Shown: positions 54,756-64,000, counted from the stretch's first letter. The stretch: DNA of 64,000 nucleotides from Alphaproteobacteria bacterium (GCA_016780765.1 JADHLH010000004.1:1-64000), one strand, 5' to 3'. Notes: generated by a model not told the origin, from the letters alone. A program made the numbers and translations.

Positions 54756-55415
54756 TTATTTCAGGACTTCGCCTTCAAGCAGACCCCACAAGGCGGTGCG
54801 CGACATCCAGCCGCGCGTATCACCTGATGCCACCTTGCACCATTGTGTCGGGCATGATTGCAGTTCCATCAGCGCGTCACGTTCGGCAACGGCAACCAGC
54901 GGCGATTCATCGCTTGGCCGTGAATAGATGCGGGCTGACCCGTCGGTGACCAGCGCAAAGCGGCGCAGCGACACAACCGACTGATGCATCCAGCCCGTGT
55001 CACCTTTATGGTCGACCACCTTGCGCCACACCTCGAACTCGGCCTCGACCCGCAGCGGCAGTCCCATGCGCCGGTAATGCCAGATCACCGGATATTCCAG
55101 ACCGGGACCGGCACGCATATTCACCGCGTCCGACTTCAGCGTGACAAAGCGCGGCACCTTCAGGCCGCTGCCACGAACGGTCAGACGTGTCTCTTGCGTA
55201 TCTGTTGCCGCCTGCGCCGGACTATGCCAGCCACTGACAGGAAAAAACAGGGCGGCCAGCAATGATGCAAGCAGACCCAGCACCGGAAGGCGCAGGCCAG
55301 GATGCCAGCTCATTTTATGACCCATGCTTGATTCAGCGCATGCACGCCGACCAAAAATACGGCGCATATCAAAATTTTTTTTCATCTGGCCTTCGTTCTG
55401 ATAATATGCACGCAC
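54756..55415 (-). CDS. Secreted SH3-like domain protein
   Basis: Signal-like hydrophobic N-terminus; VTLKSDAVNMRAGPGLEYPVIWHYRRMGLPLRVEAEFEVWRKVVDHKGDTGWMHQSVV. Confidence 0.8.
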   Translation of the reverse strand: MRAYYQNEGQMKKNFDMRRIFGRRACAESSMGHKMSWHPGLRLPVLGLLASLLAALFFPVSGWHSPAQAATDTQETRLTVRGSGLKVPRFVTLKSDAVNMRAGPGLEYPVIWHYRRMGLPLRVEAEFEVWRKVVDHKGDTGWMHQSVVSLRRFALVTDGSARIYSRPSDESPLVAVAERDALMELQSCPTQWCKVASGDTRGWMSRTALWGLLEGEVLK

Positions 55416-55525
55416 GGTGCAGGGCTGTGTAACCGGGTCACTGGCTAAGTCAGGTTGGCAGATTATTATGTTTTTCTGGTCGGCGCCAGAGATGGCTTGC
55501 GGCAGCCTTATCGAAGAGTGGGCAA

Positions 55526-56512
55526 ATGAACCAAAAGAAGCCAGTCGTCTTTCTTACAAGGCGACTACCGGAATCTACCGAAACACGCATGCGTGAGCTT
55601 TTTGATGCGCATCTTCGTGATCATGACACCCCTCTCAGCCATGCGAAATTATGCGCAGCGGTCCAGAGTGCTGATGTATTGGTGCCGACAGTCACTGACC
55701 GGATCGATGCGGATGTGATCGCTGCTGCTGGTGACCAGTTGAAGCTGATCGCGTCTTTCGGGACGGGTGTCGATCATATTGATCTGGCAGCGGCCAAGGC
55801 GCGCGGCATCACGGTTACCAACACGCCGGGTGTGTTGACCGAGGATACAGCCGATGTGGCGATGGCATTGATGCTGGCTGTGCCACGGCGAATCGCCGAG
55901 GGGAACCAGGTGGCACGTTCAGGTGAATGGACGGGCTGGTCGCCAACAGGCATGCTGGGGCACCGGATCAATGGCAAGCGACTTGGCATTATCGGCATGG
56001 GCCGGATTGGCACCGCCGTGGCGCGCCGCGCCCGTGGATTCGGACTGAGCATTCATTATCACAACCGCAAGCCGGTGCATCCCGAGACCGAGGCCGAACT
56101 GGAAGCAACCTACTGGGATTCGCTGGACCAGATGCTGGGCCGCGTTGATATCGTCTCGGTGAATTGTCCGCATACGCCGGCGACCAACCATCTTCTGACG
56201 CGTGAGCTATTGTCTATGATGCAGCCCTCTGCCTATCTGGTGAACACATCACGCGGTGAGGTGATTGACGAGGCAGCTCTTGCCGATCTTCTGGCTGATC
56301 GCCAGATTGCCGGCGCCGGGCTGGATGTCTATGAGGATGAGCCGCGAATCACCACCGCGCTGGTCAGCCTGCCCAATGTTGTATTGCTGCCGCATATCGG
56401 CTCGGCGACAATTGAAGGCCGGCTTGAGATGGGTGACAAGGTGATCATCAATATCCAGACATTCTGGGATGGGCACACGCCGCGCGACCGGGTCATCGAG
56501 GCAATGCTCTAG
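55526..56512 (+). CDS. D-isomer-specific 2-hydroxyacid dehydrogenase (glyoxylate reductase-like)
   Basis: GTGVDHIDLAAAKARGITVTNTPGVLTEDTADVAMAL, RLGIIGMGRIGTAVARRARGFG, LPHIGSAT. Confidence 0.92.
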   Translation: MNQKKPVVFLTRRLPESTETRMRELFDAHLRDHDTPLSHAKLCAAVQSADVLVPTVTDRIDADVIAAAGDQLKLIASFGTGVDHIDLAAAKARGITVTNTPGVLTEDTADVAMALMLAVPRRIAEGNQVARSGEWTGWSPTGMLGHRINGKRLGIIGMGRIGTAVARRARGFGLSIHYHNRKPVHPETEAELEATYWDSLDQMLGRVDIVSVNCPHTPATNHLLTRELLSMMQPSAYLVNTSRGEVIDEAALADLLADRQIAGAGLDVYEDEPRITTALVSLPNVVLLPHIGSATIEGRLEMGDKVIINIQTFWDGHTPRDRVIEAML

Positions 56513-56534
56513 GGCAGCAGTTACGCGCTCCCGG

Positions 56535-56636
56535 TTATGTGCTGCCACCTGGTTATGTGCTGCCAGTTATGTGCTGTCATTTACGTGCTGTCATTTACGT
56601 GCTGTCATTTACGTGCTGTCATTTACGTGCTGTCTG
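56535..56636. repeat. 14-bp tandem repeat, about 7 copies, between convergent dehydrogenase and moeB
   Basis: ttaYgtgctgYcat units; three copies identical. Confidence 0.95.
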
Positions 56637-57431
56637 GCCCGCTTTCTGGTCCGCTTTCTGGCCCGCTGTGTCAGATCCACATACGGCGCAATCAGCGCGG
56701 CGCTGCGTCGTGATATCCATGAAAGACCCGTGCCGGCCATCAAACAGCAGCATATGTCCGGTCAGGCTTGTGCCAAACCCAAGCAGCAATTTTACCGCCT
56801 CAAGCGCCTGCATCGCACCGATTATCCCGGTTACCGGCCCCAGAATGCCAGCCTCTGAACAGCCGGGGGCAAGGGCTGCATCTGCTGCATCAGGAAAAAC
56901 GCACCGATAGCATGGCGTGTCCTGATATCCCTCAACCCCGCTCTGGAACACAGCAAGCTGGCCTTCGGTACGCACCGCGCCGCCAAATACAAGCGGACGG
57001 CCCATCCGGTGAGCCGTTGCCCCCAACAGATAGCGGGTATCGGCATTGTCCGAACAATCGAGAACCAGGTCATGCGCACCAACCAGCGCGTCTGCATTGC
57101 TATCGGTGAGACGCGCCAGCACCGGCTCCACCGTCATTCCCGGGTTCAGCGCGGACATCGTGCGGGCGGCCTGTTCCACCTTCGCCGTGCCGATGCTGTC
57201 GGTGGTATGCAGGATCTGGCGGTTGAGATTGCTGATCTCGACATGTTCATCATCGACAAGGCTGACATGGCCGATACCGGCAGCGGCCAGATAAAAACCG
57301 GCAGGCGAGCCAAGACCGCCAGCCCCGACAAGAAGAACGCGGGCGGCCAGCAAGCGTTCCTGCCCCTCCTCGCCAATGTCCGGCATGATTGCCTGTCTGG
57401 CATAGCGTTCAAGATCGATATCGCTCAGCAT
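56619..57431 (-). CDS. moeB: HesA/MoeB/ThiF family adenylyltransferase
   Basis: RYARQAIMPDIGEEGQERLLAARVLLVGAGGLGSPAGFYLAAAGIGHVSLVDDEHVEISNLNRQILH. Confidence 0.93.
   Translation of the reverse strand: MLSDIDLERYARQAIMPDIGEEGQERLLAARVLLVGAGGLGSPAGFYLAAAGIGHVSLVDDEHVEISNLNRQILHTTDSIGTAKVEQAARTMSALNPGMTVEPVLARLTDSNADALVGAHDLVLDCSDNADTRYLLGATAHRMGRPLVFGGAVRTEGQLAVFQSGVEGYQDTPCYRCVFPDAADAALAPGCSEAGILGPVTGIIGAMQALEAVKLLLGFGTSLTGHMLLFDGRHGSFMDITTQRRADCAVCGSDTAGQKADQKAGQTARK
56635..56670. repeat. 12-bp tandem repeat x3 at moeB 3' end (KxxQ-rich tail)
   Basis: tggcccgctttc / tggtccgctttc / tggcccgctgtg. Confidence 0.88.
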
Positions 57432-57434
57432 TGA

Positions 57435-57884
57435 TCAGACCCCGGTTGACCCGAAGCCGCCATCCCCGCGCACCGTATCAGGCAGCGCCTCGACAGGCTC
57501 CAGCACCGCCTGCATGACTGGCGCGGCCACCATCTGGGCAATGCGCATGCCACGGGAAATGACAAAATCGGATGTGCCCAGATTGATCAGGATGGCCTTT
57601 ACCTCGCCGCGATAATCACTGTCGATGGTGCCGGGGGCATTGGCCACTGTTACCCCATGCGTCAGGGCAAGGCCGGAGCGGGGACGAATCTGCACCTCAT
57701 GCCCGGGTGCAATTGCCATGGCAAGACCGGTCGGCACGGCGCAACGTGCGCCCGCAGCCAGAACAAGTTCTTCAGTCACGGCGGCACACAGATCCATGCC
57801 GGCAGCACCATCGGTGGCATAGGCTGGCAGCGGCAGCCCGCTGGCATGCGGCAATTGCATGATCTGGATCACCGGGCTGGTCAT
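57435..57884 (-). CDS. dut: Deoxyuridine 5'-triphosphate nucleotidohydrolase
   Basis: [52 protein letters not shown]. Confidence 0.97.
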   Translation of the reverse strand: MTSPVIQIMQLPHASGLPLPAYATDGAAGMDLCAAVTEELVLAAGARCAVPTGLAMAIAPGHEVQIRPRSGLALTHGVTVANAPGTIDSDYRGEVKAILINLGTSDFVISRGMRIAQMVAAPVMQAVLEPVEALPDTVRGDGGFGSTGV

Positions 57885-59434
57885 GCGAAATGCGCCTCGA
57901 TCCGGTCCGCCAGCCTTTCGGCAAGCGCTGTCTTCGGCATCTGCGGCCAGTCCTCACAGCTGTTTCCGGCCAGCAGCAACGCACCATTGCTGTCGCTGTC
58001 GAACACGCTGCTGCCATCGGCGCGGGTGACGGCATTCGCCAGAACCCAGTCACAGCCCTTGCGCGCGCGCTTGGCGGCGGCATTTGCCCGCAGATTTTCT
58101 GCTTCTGCGGCAAAACCGATAACCAGCTGCGGCCGTTTCTTGTGGGCTGAGAGGCTTGCCAGAATATCGGGGTTTTCCACAAGCTCAATCTGCGGCGGCC
58201 CCGCATTATCCTTTTTCAGCTTGCCAGATGTGTCGCCGGCCACATGCCAGTCCGCCACAGCAGCCGCGCAGATGGCAATATCGGCAGGCAGGGCCGCCGT
58301 GCAGGCATCCATCATCTCGCGGGCGCTTTCAACAGCGATATGGGTGACATGCGGGGGCTGCGGCAGGGTGACCGGACCGCTGACAAGGGTAACCTTTGCC
58401 CCGCGCGCCGCCAGCGCAGCGGCAATGGCGTGGCCCTGCTTTCCCGATGACCGATTGGCGATGAAGCGCACCGAATCAATCGGCTCTATTGTCGGGCCCG
58501 AGGTCACCAGCGCATGGCGGCCTGCCAGTGTCTTGTGGCGGCCAGCCAGCTTGGCCACGACCGCATTGACAATCTCGTCAGTCGGGCTGAGCCGTCCGGT
58601 TCCTTCCTCGCCGCAGGCCATGCCGCCATCATCAGGACCGATCATCCCGATCCCGCGGGCGACAAGCGTGGTGTGATTGGCCTGTGTTGCCGGGTGGCCC
58701 CACATCGCCTGATTCATCGCGGGTGCCATCATAACCGGCGCGGTTGTGGCCAAAAGGATGGTCGTTGCAAGATCATCAGCAAGCCCGTTGGCTGTGCGTG
58801 CCATGAGATTGGCTGTCGCCGGCACCACCAGCACCAGATCGGTCTGGCGGGCCAGCTGGATATGCCCCATTTCCGCTTCGTCAGTCAGCGAAAAGAGATC
58901 GGTATAGGTTTTCTCGCCGGTCAGGGCGGCCAGGCTGAGAGGCGTGATAAACGCGCTGGCAGACCCTGTCATGACGCCGGTCACAGCAATATCGTGATCC
59001 TGCAGGCGGCGGGCAACATCCAGCGCCTTGTAGGCCGCGATGCCGCCGCCAACGATCAGCAGAACACGGGCGCTGCCGGTCGACCTGCGCGTGTCAGACA
59101 AGACGCTGGCAGCTGCACCGCCCCCGATCTGAGGCCCGCCCGCAAGATTCTGTTCGGCCAGATTTTGTTTGGCCAGATGCGGGTCGATATGCGGGGCGAT
59201 ATGCGGGGCGGGGCCAGCAGGCGGAACGCTCTGGCCGATAATTTCAAGGCAGGTCGGATCAACGCTGAACCCGCGGGCGCGCAATGCCTCACAGACCGGC
59301 CCAACCGCCCGCTGCGGCAGTTCATCGCGCGCCAGATAGTTGCTGACAGCGCTGGCCCCGACACCAAGAAGTGCCTGCAGCTGCGCCCGTCCACCCAGCG
59401 CCGTGATAATGGTCTGAACATCATGTTTTTTCAT
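57881..59434 (-). CDS. coaBC: CoaBC (phosphopantothenoylcysteine decarboxylase/phosphopantothenate-cysteine ligase) with N-terminal Cro/YdaS-like HTH domain
   Basis: [60 protein letters not shown]-terminal [50 protein letters not shown] in the same uninterrupted frame. Confidence 0.92.
   Translation of the reverse strand: MKKHDVQTIITALGGRAQLQALLGVGASAVSNYLARDELPQRAVGPVCEALRARGFSVDPTCLEIIGQSVPPAGPAPHIAPHIDPHLAKQNLAEQNLAGGPQIGGGAAASVLSDTRRSTGSARVLLIVGGGIAAYKALDVARRLQDHDIAVTGVMTGSASAFITPLSLAALTGEKTYTDLFSLTDEAEMGHIQLARQTDLVLVVPATANLMARTANGLADDLATTILLATTAPVMMAPAMNQAMWGHPATQANHTTLVARGIGMIGPDDGGMACGEEGTGRLSPTDEIVNAVVAKLAGRHKTLAGRHALVTSGPTIEPIDSVRFIANRSSGKQGHAIAAALAARGAKVTLVSGPVTLPQPPHVTHIAVESAREMMDACTAALPADIAICAAAVADWHVAGDTSGKLKKDNAGPPQIELVENPDILASLSAHKKRPQLVIGFAAEAENLRANAAAKRARKGCDWVLANAVTRADGSSVFDSDSNGALLLAGNSCEDWPQMPKTALAERLADRIEAHFA
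59145..59209. repeat. Two tandem duplications in coaBC linker: 15-bp (59145-59174) and 12-bp (59186-59209)
   Basis: agattctgttcggcc/agattttgtttggcc; gatatgcggggc x2. Confidence 0.85.
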
Positions 59435-59438
59435 GAAA

Positions 59439-59462
59439 TCACCAATACTTGAATATTTGTGA
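59439..59462. promoter_or_regulatory. 24-bp operator-like imperfect dyad between coaBC start and ubiB stop
   Basis: TCACCAATACTTGAATATTTGTGA: arms TCACnAATA...TATTnGTGA are exact inverted complements. Confidence 0.5.
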
Positions 59463-59464
59463 AT

Positions 59465-60976
59465 TTACGTGAAAAAGCTGAGAAGAGCAAGCGCTACTGC
59501 CAGACAAGACAGCGCAAGGGGCAGAAACGGGCGCGGTGCAGGTTCGGGCGCGGGTCTTGTTTCTTCCAGCGCCGCCAGAATGCGCGGCAGGCGCGCTGCC
59601 ACTGACAATGCCTCTTCGAGAATGACTTCGGCGCGGCGGGTGAAGCTGGCCTCGGCCTGCATCCAGTCTGCCGCCAGTGGCCGGGCCAGCGTCCACATAT
59701 CGGCATCGGGATTGAGCTGCCGCGCCACGCCTTCTGCCATCATCATGGTTTTCTGCAAGAGATTGAACTGCGGCTGCACCTCAATGGAAAAACGTGTCGA
59801 CAGCTGGAATATCTGTCCAAGTACCGTGCCAAGTGACACCTCGCCAAGCGCCTTGCCCATAATCGGGTCAGCCACCGCGCGCACGGACAGGGCGAACTGC
59901 GCCAGCGCCACATCCTCGCCCAGCATACCGGCATCGGCATGAAGGCGGGCAACAAGGTCATAATCGCGGTCCAGCATCGCTGTCAGCAGGCGGGCAAGGA
60001 ACAGCCTGTCGGTGAAGTCCAGCTGCCCCATGATGCCGAAATCAATCGGCACGAGCGTGCCGTCAGGCGCGATGAAGATATTGCCCGGGTGCATGTCGGC
60101 ATGGAAAAAGCCGTCACGAAACACCTGGTTGAAGAAACAGCGCGCCGCCGCCTCGGTGATTTTGCCGATATCATGACCGGCGGCTGTCAGGGCGCTGACA
60201 TCATCAATGCTGATGCCGTCCACCCATTCGATGACCAGCATTTCCGAGGTGGTGTGTTCAAGATCAATCCAGGGAATATGGATGCCGGAATCATCGGCCA
60301 TATTGTCGGCAAGCTTGCCGGCAGCAGCGGCTTCAAGGCGCAAATCCAGCTCGATATCCGAAATCTGGGTAAACTGGTCGACAGCGGTCACCAGCTTCAG
60401 ACGTCGCAGATCGGGTGCCAGCCATTCCAGAATGCGGGCCAGCGAATAAAACAGGCTGGTATCGGCTTGCATGCGCCGCCGAATTCCCGGTCGCAGCAGC
60501 TTTACGGCTACCTGCCGCCCGTCTTTCAAGGCAGCTTTATGGACCTGGGCGATAGAGGCAGCGGCAACCGGTTTCGGGTTGAAGTCTGAAAACACGCTGT
60601 CGAGGCTGGCGCCGAGTTCGGTCTCGATCTGCGCTTGTGCCAGACGCGAACTGAAGGGTGGCAAGCGGTCCTGCAGCTGGCTGAGAGACAGGGCCATTTC
60701 CGGCCCGATCAGATCAGAGCGCGTTGACAGGGCCTGGCCAAATTTGATGAAGCCCGGCCCCAGCCGGATCAGCGCTTCGGCAAGCGCGGCACCGGCATCA
60801 CTGCGGGCGCTGCGTGAGCGCACCATCATATCGGCGAGTCTGCAGATGCGCCGCATCCAGATCGGCAACATGGACACCTGCGCCAGATGCCCAAGCGTAC
60901 CGGCCCGGCCCAGATGCCAGCCGATCATCGGCAGGCGACACAGCGCCAGCAGCATCTGCAGGCCTGAGGCGCGCAT
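59465..60976 (-). CDS. ubiB: Ubiquinone biosynthesis protein UbiB (ABC1/AarF kinase-like)
   Basis: LGPGFIKFGQALSTRSDLIG, AAASIAQVHKAALKDGRQVAVKLLRPGI, FHADMHPGNIF. Confidence 0.96.
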   Translation of the reverse strand: MRASGLQMLLALCRLPMIGWHLGRAGTLGHLAQVSMLPIWMRRICRLADMMVRSRSARSDAGAALAEALIRLGPGFIKFGQALSTRSDLIGPEMALSLSQLQDRLPPFSSRLAQAQIETELGASLDSVFSDFNPKPVAAASIAQVHKAALKDGRQVAVKLLRPGIRRRMQADTSLFYSLARILEWLAPDLRRLKLVTAVDQFTQISDIELDLRLEAAAAGKLADNMADDSGIHIPWIDLEHTTSEMLVIEWVDGISIDDVSALTAAGHDIGKITEAAARCFFNQVFRDGFFHADMHPGNIFIAPDGTLVPIDFGIMGQLDFTDRLFLARLLTAMLDRDYDLVARLHADAGMLGEDVALAQFALSVRAVADPIMGKALGEVSLGTVLGQIFQLSTRFSIEVQPQFNLLQKTMMMAEGVARQLNPDADMWTLARPLAADWMQAEASFTRRAEVILEEALSVAARLPRILAALEETRPAPEPAPRPFLPLALSCLAVALALLSFFT

Positions 60977-61794
60977 CAGTCGAGCTTCCAGCCGGAATGG
61001 ATACAGGCAATGCCGCCGGACAGACGGCGCACCCGCACCTGGGCAAAGCCGGCACCGGCGAACATGTCAGCCAGAATTTCAGGGGACGGGAAGGTGCGGA
61101 TCGATTCCACCAGATAACGATAGCTGTCGGCATCACCGGCAACAAGCTGGCCAAGGCGGGGCAGCACATTGAAGGACCAGCTGTCATACACCCGGGCCAG
61201 CGCGGCATTGGTGACCTGCGAGAATTCAAGACACAGAAAACGCCCGCCCGGCCACAGGATGCGATGCGCCTCGGCAATGGCGGCGTCGCGGTCAGTCACA
61301 TTGCGCAAACCAAAAGCAATCGTGACAATATCAGCGCTTGCTGTCTCGAAAGGCAGGGCCTCGGCATTGCCGGTACACCAGCGTACCCGGTCAGCAAGGC
61401 GGATCATGTCGCGGCGCTGGCGTCCGGCGGCCAGCATCGCCTCGTTGATGTCGCATACAATGGCATTGCCGCCGCCAGCTGTCAGAAAGCGCTGGCTGAT
61501 GTCACCGGTGCCACCGGCAAGATCGACAAGTGTCTGGACAGGCTGCGGGGCAATCCAGTCGATCATCGCGGCTTTCCACAGCCGGTGGACACCGCCGCTC
61601 ATCAGATCATTCATCACATCATAGCGCGAGGCCACCGAATCAAAGACATCACGCACCATGCCGCGCTTGGCCTCACGGCGAACGGTCCGGAAGCCGAAAT
61701 CGATCACCCCGTCATGATCATCACCACCCTGATTCTCGGGGCGCTGAATATCGGGGCCATCATCGTTGCGGCCATTTTGGCTCTGGTCAGTCAT
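60976..61794 (-). CDS. ubiE: Ubiquinone/menaquinone biosynthesis C-methyltransferase UbiE
   Basis: VFDSVASRYDVMNDLMSGGVHRLWK, LVDLAGGTGDIS, SGGIACIHSGWK. Confidence 0.96.
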   Translation of the reverse strand: MTDQSQNGRNDDGPDIQRPENQGGDDHDGVIDFGFRTVRREAKRGMVRDVFDSVASRYDVMNDLMSGGVHRLWKAAMIDWIAPQPVQTLVDLAGGTGDISQRFLTAGGGNAIVCDINEAMLAAGRQRRDMIRLADRVRWCTGNAEALPFETASADIVTIAFGLRNVTDRDAAIAEAHRILWPGGRFLCLEFSQVTNAALARVYDSWSFNVLPRLGQLVAGDADSYRYLVESIRTFPSPEILADMFAGAGFAQVRVRRLSGGIACIHSGWKLD

Positions 61795-61827
61795 TTTGAT
61801 CGCTGTCTATAGTTTGCCTGGCGTGCG

Positions 61828-61865
61828 GGGGCTTGCGAAGCGTACAGGGGCTTGCGAAGCGTACG
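61828..61865. repeat. 19-bp tandem duplication in ubiE/mutM intergenic region
   Basis: ggggcttgcgaagcgtaca / ggggcttgcgaagcgtacg. Confidence 0.9.
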
Positions 61866-62011
61866 GGCGCGTGCGATTGCACATAAAGCACCCCGCACCT
61901 GTTACCGCACCCGCACTTGATACACGAAAACGCCCCAGAGAGGTTAGATTTTTATGGTCGCAATCCGATCCACAAGCTGTTGCTACAAGACGCGGTGCAA
62001 GAGGTCTGCGG

Positions 62012-62842
62012 ATGCCTGAACTGCCAGAGGTTGAGACGGTCAGACGCGCGCTGGCAGCGGCGATGGAAGACCGGCAAATTCTGCATGCGCATGTTGGCAG
62101 GCCCGATCTGCGCTGGCCCTTGCCGGACCGGCTTGCCAGCCGCCTTGAGGGACGGGTTGTCGGCGGGCTGCAGCGGCGCGGTAAATATGTGCTGTTGCCG
62201 CTCGATCAGGGTGAGACGATGTTGCTGCATCTTGGCATGTCGGGTTCAATCCGCATCCATCAGGCACAACCGCCCATCGGCAAGCATGACCATATTGTGC
62301 TGACGATGGGCAGCGGGATGGCCAATGCACCCGAAAGCTGGATCGTCTTGAACGACCCGCGCCGGTTCGGGTGGCTTGATCTTTACAGAGGTGAGGTGCA
62401 TCCGATGCTGGTGGATATGGGGCCGGAGCCGCTTGGTAACAGCTTTTCTGCAGATCATCTCGTTGCCGCGCTGGCTGGCCGCAAGGGGCCGATAAAGACG
62501 GCGCTTCTCGATCAGGCGCTGGTTGCCGGCATCGGCAATATCTATGCGTGCGAGGCGCTGTTCATGGCGGGCCTGTCACCACGCCGCAAGGCCGGCACGA
62601 TTCGCGGTGGTCGGGCCGACCGGCTGGTCGCAGCGATCAGATCGGTACTGGCAAGCGCCATTGAAGATGGCGGGACCAGTCTTCGTGACCATGTGCAGCC
62701 TGGTGGTGAGATTGGCTATTTCGTCCAGCGCCTGACAGTCTATGGCCGCGACGGCCAGCTATGCGGGACATGCGGGGCCACCATTCGCCGCATTACCCAG
62801 TCGGGGCGCAGCAGTTTTTACTGTCCCGACTGCCAGCGCTAG
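62012..62842 (+). CDS. mutM: Formamidopyrimidine-DNA glycosylase
   Basis: MPELPEVETVRRAL, NIYACEALF, C-terminal zinc finger CGTCGATIRRITQSGRSSFYCPDCQ; start chosen inside ORF 61766..62842. Confidence 0.97.
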   Translation: MPELPEVETVRRALAAAMEDRQILHAHVGRPDLRWPLPDRLASRLEGRVVGGLQRRGKYVLLPLDQGETMLLHLGMSGSIRIHQAQPPIGKHDHIVLTMGSGMANAPESWIVLNDPRRFGWLDLYRGEVHPMLVDMGPEPLGNSFSADHLVAALAGRKGPIKTALLDQALVAGIGNIYACEALFMAGLSPRRKAGTIRGGRADRLVAAIRSVLASAIEDGGTSLRDHVQPGGEIGYFVQRLTVYGRDGQLCGTCGATIRRITQSGRSSFYCPDCQR

Positions 62843-62856
62843 GATAGGCTTCCCGC

Positions 62857-63300
62857 ATGAAGATGAACGCATATCCAACGAAGGCTGGCGCCGCTGCCAG
62901 ATCACTGTTTGACCGGTTGTACCGGTCCGTGACCGGCGCCGCCCGATTGCTGTCGGTTGTTGCGTGCGCGGCGCTTTTTGCCGTCAGCGCAGCCGCACAA
63001 TCAGGCCAGAGCGAACCGATCCAGCAGCGCTGGGTTGGTGATCTGCCGATCATGAACGCCATGACAATCGAGCCGCGGCTGGGCTTTGCCTTTGATTCGC
63101 CAGAAGGCCGTATCGTTCAGGTCTTTGCAACCGGACCGGATGATTCGGCTGCCGTGATTGCCTATTATAATGACGCGCTTTCGGGGCTTGGCTGGAGCGG
63201 ACAGGGTGGCCGATGGAATCGCGGCGACGAGGCGCTGACGATCTCGCAGGTCAAGATGGCAACAGGCATGCTGTGGCGGATCAGGCTGAACCCGCGGTGA
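62857..63300 (+). CDS. Hypothetical secreted/periplasmic protein
   Basis: N-terminal hydrophobic stretch LLSVVACAALFAVSAAAQ; codon pattern consistent with coding; no family recognised. Confidence 0.65.
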   Translation: MKMNAYPTKAGAAARSLFDRLYRSVTGAARLLSVVACAALFAVSAAAQSGQSEPIQQRWVGDLPIMNAMTIEPRLGFAFDSPEGRIVQVFATGPDDSAAVIAYYNDALSGLGWSGQGGRWNRGDEALTISQVKMATGMLWRIRLNPR

Positions 63301-63401
63301 GGCTGAAACTGCGGCTTTTTACGCGGCCGCAATTCTGCTTGACGAATCAAGGCAAAGCGTCTTATAAGCCGGCACTCATACGTAATTGACAGGACCGTCC
63401 C

Positions 63402-63689
63402 ATGGCCAACCATACTTCTGCCAAGAAGCGGATTCGCAGAAATGACCGTCGCGCTGCCATCAATGGCGCGCGGATGAGCCGTATCCGTACCTTTATCAAG
63501 AAGGTCGAAACAGCGCTTGCAACCGGTGATGCTGCGGCAGCGCGTGAAGCGCTTCGCGTTGCACAGCCTGAAATTCAGCGCGGTGTGACCCGCGGCGTAC
63601 TGCATCGCAATACCGCATCGCGCAAGATTTCGCGCCTTGCTGCACGCGTCAAGGCAGCCGCCTTATCCCATAGCGCGCGAATCGCCTGA
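63402..63689 (+). CDS. rpsT: 30S ribosomal protein S20
   Basis: [57 protein letters not shown]. Confidence 0.97.
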   Translation: MANHTSAKKRIRRNDRRAAINGARMSRIRTFIKKVETALATGDAAAAREALRVAQPEIQRGVTRGVLHRNTASRKISRLAARVKAAALSHSARIA

Positions 63690-63697
63690 AACTGATT

Positions 63698-63724
63698 AAC
63701 CCGCCCGGTTCGAGGCGGGTTTTT
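63698..63724 (+). terminator. Rho-independent terminator downstream of rpsT
   Basis: acccgcc-cggttcga-ggcgggttttt. Confidence 0.9.
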
Positions 63725-64000
63725 CATGTCCAAAATTTGTCCAGACCAGCAGAATACTGTCTGCACCAGCGCTATGCGCCACGCCGCCCATACCCGACTT
63801 GTGACAAGACCTTAAGACGCGGTCTGATGCTGATCCGATTCGGATATTGAAAAAGCTGGATTTACCCTGCGTAACGCCATTTCAGGTGGTAATTCCTGTC
63901 AATCGAAATATCCGCATCCAACACCGCTTTATTTGCTGAATCTGGCTGTTCGGCATCTTGCACGTCGCGCCCCGCAGCACGTATGTTCAGCCACAAGGTC

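Noticed and set aside
56535-56670. CRISPR array
   Set aside because: Units are directly abutting 14/12-bp repeats with no unique spacers and no cas genes nearby

Overview
This 64 kb window reads as one contiguous, gene-dense alphaproteobacterial chromosome segment, probably from a marine Rhodospirillales/SAR116-like lineage (taxonomy is inferred from gene order, not tested). About 56 protein genes can be assigned. They include dnaK(3' part)-dnaJ-dapB; a nucleoside salvage and uptake block (tdk, upp, cdd, BMP-type ABC transporter, 2OG-Fe oxygenase, nucleoside hydrolase, ribokinase); nth; a PfkB kinase; maeB-mutS-glnD-murJ-trpS; nfu; tsaB-rimI-miaB-phoH-ybeY-corC-lnt-metK-trmB; rimP-nusA-ylxR-infB-rbfA-truB-rpsO-pnp; fabI-fabB-fabA/irr-katG; moeB-dut-coaBC-ubiB-ubiE/mutM; and rpsT. 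I found no rRNA, tRNA, CRISPR array, prophage or IS element. The most unusual signal is a window-wide population of short tandem direct repeats (mostly 12-24 bp units, 2-7 copies, different unit at each locus). They occur in intergenic gaps and in frame inside housekeeping genes (mutS twice, tsaB, rimI, ybeY, lnt, trpS, coaBC, moeB). A second notable item is an apparent fusion of a Cro/YdaS-like HTH domain to CoaBC, with an operator-like dyad directly upstream of its start.
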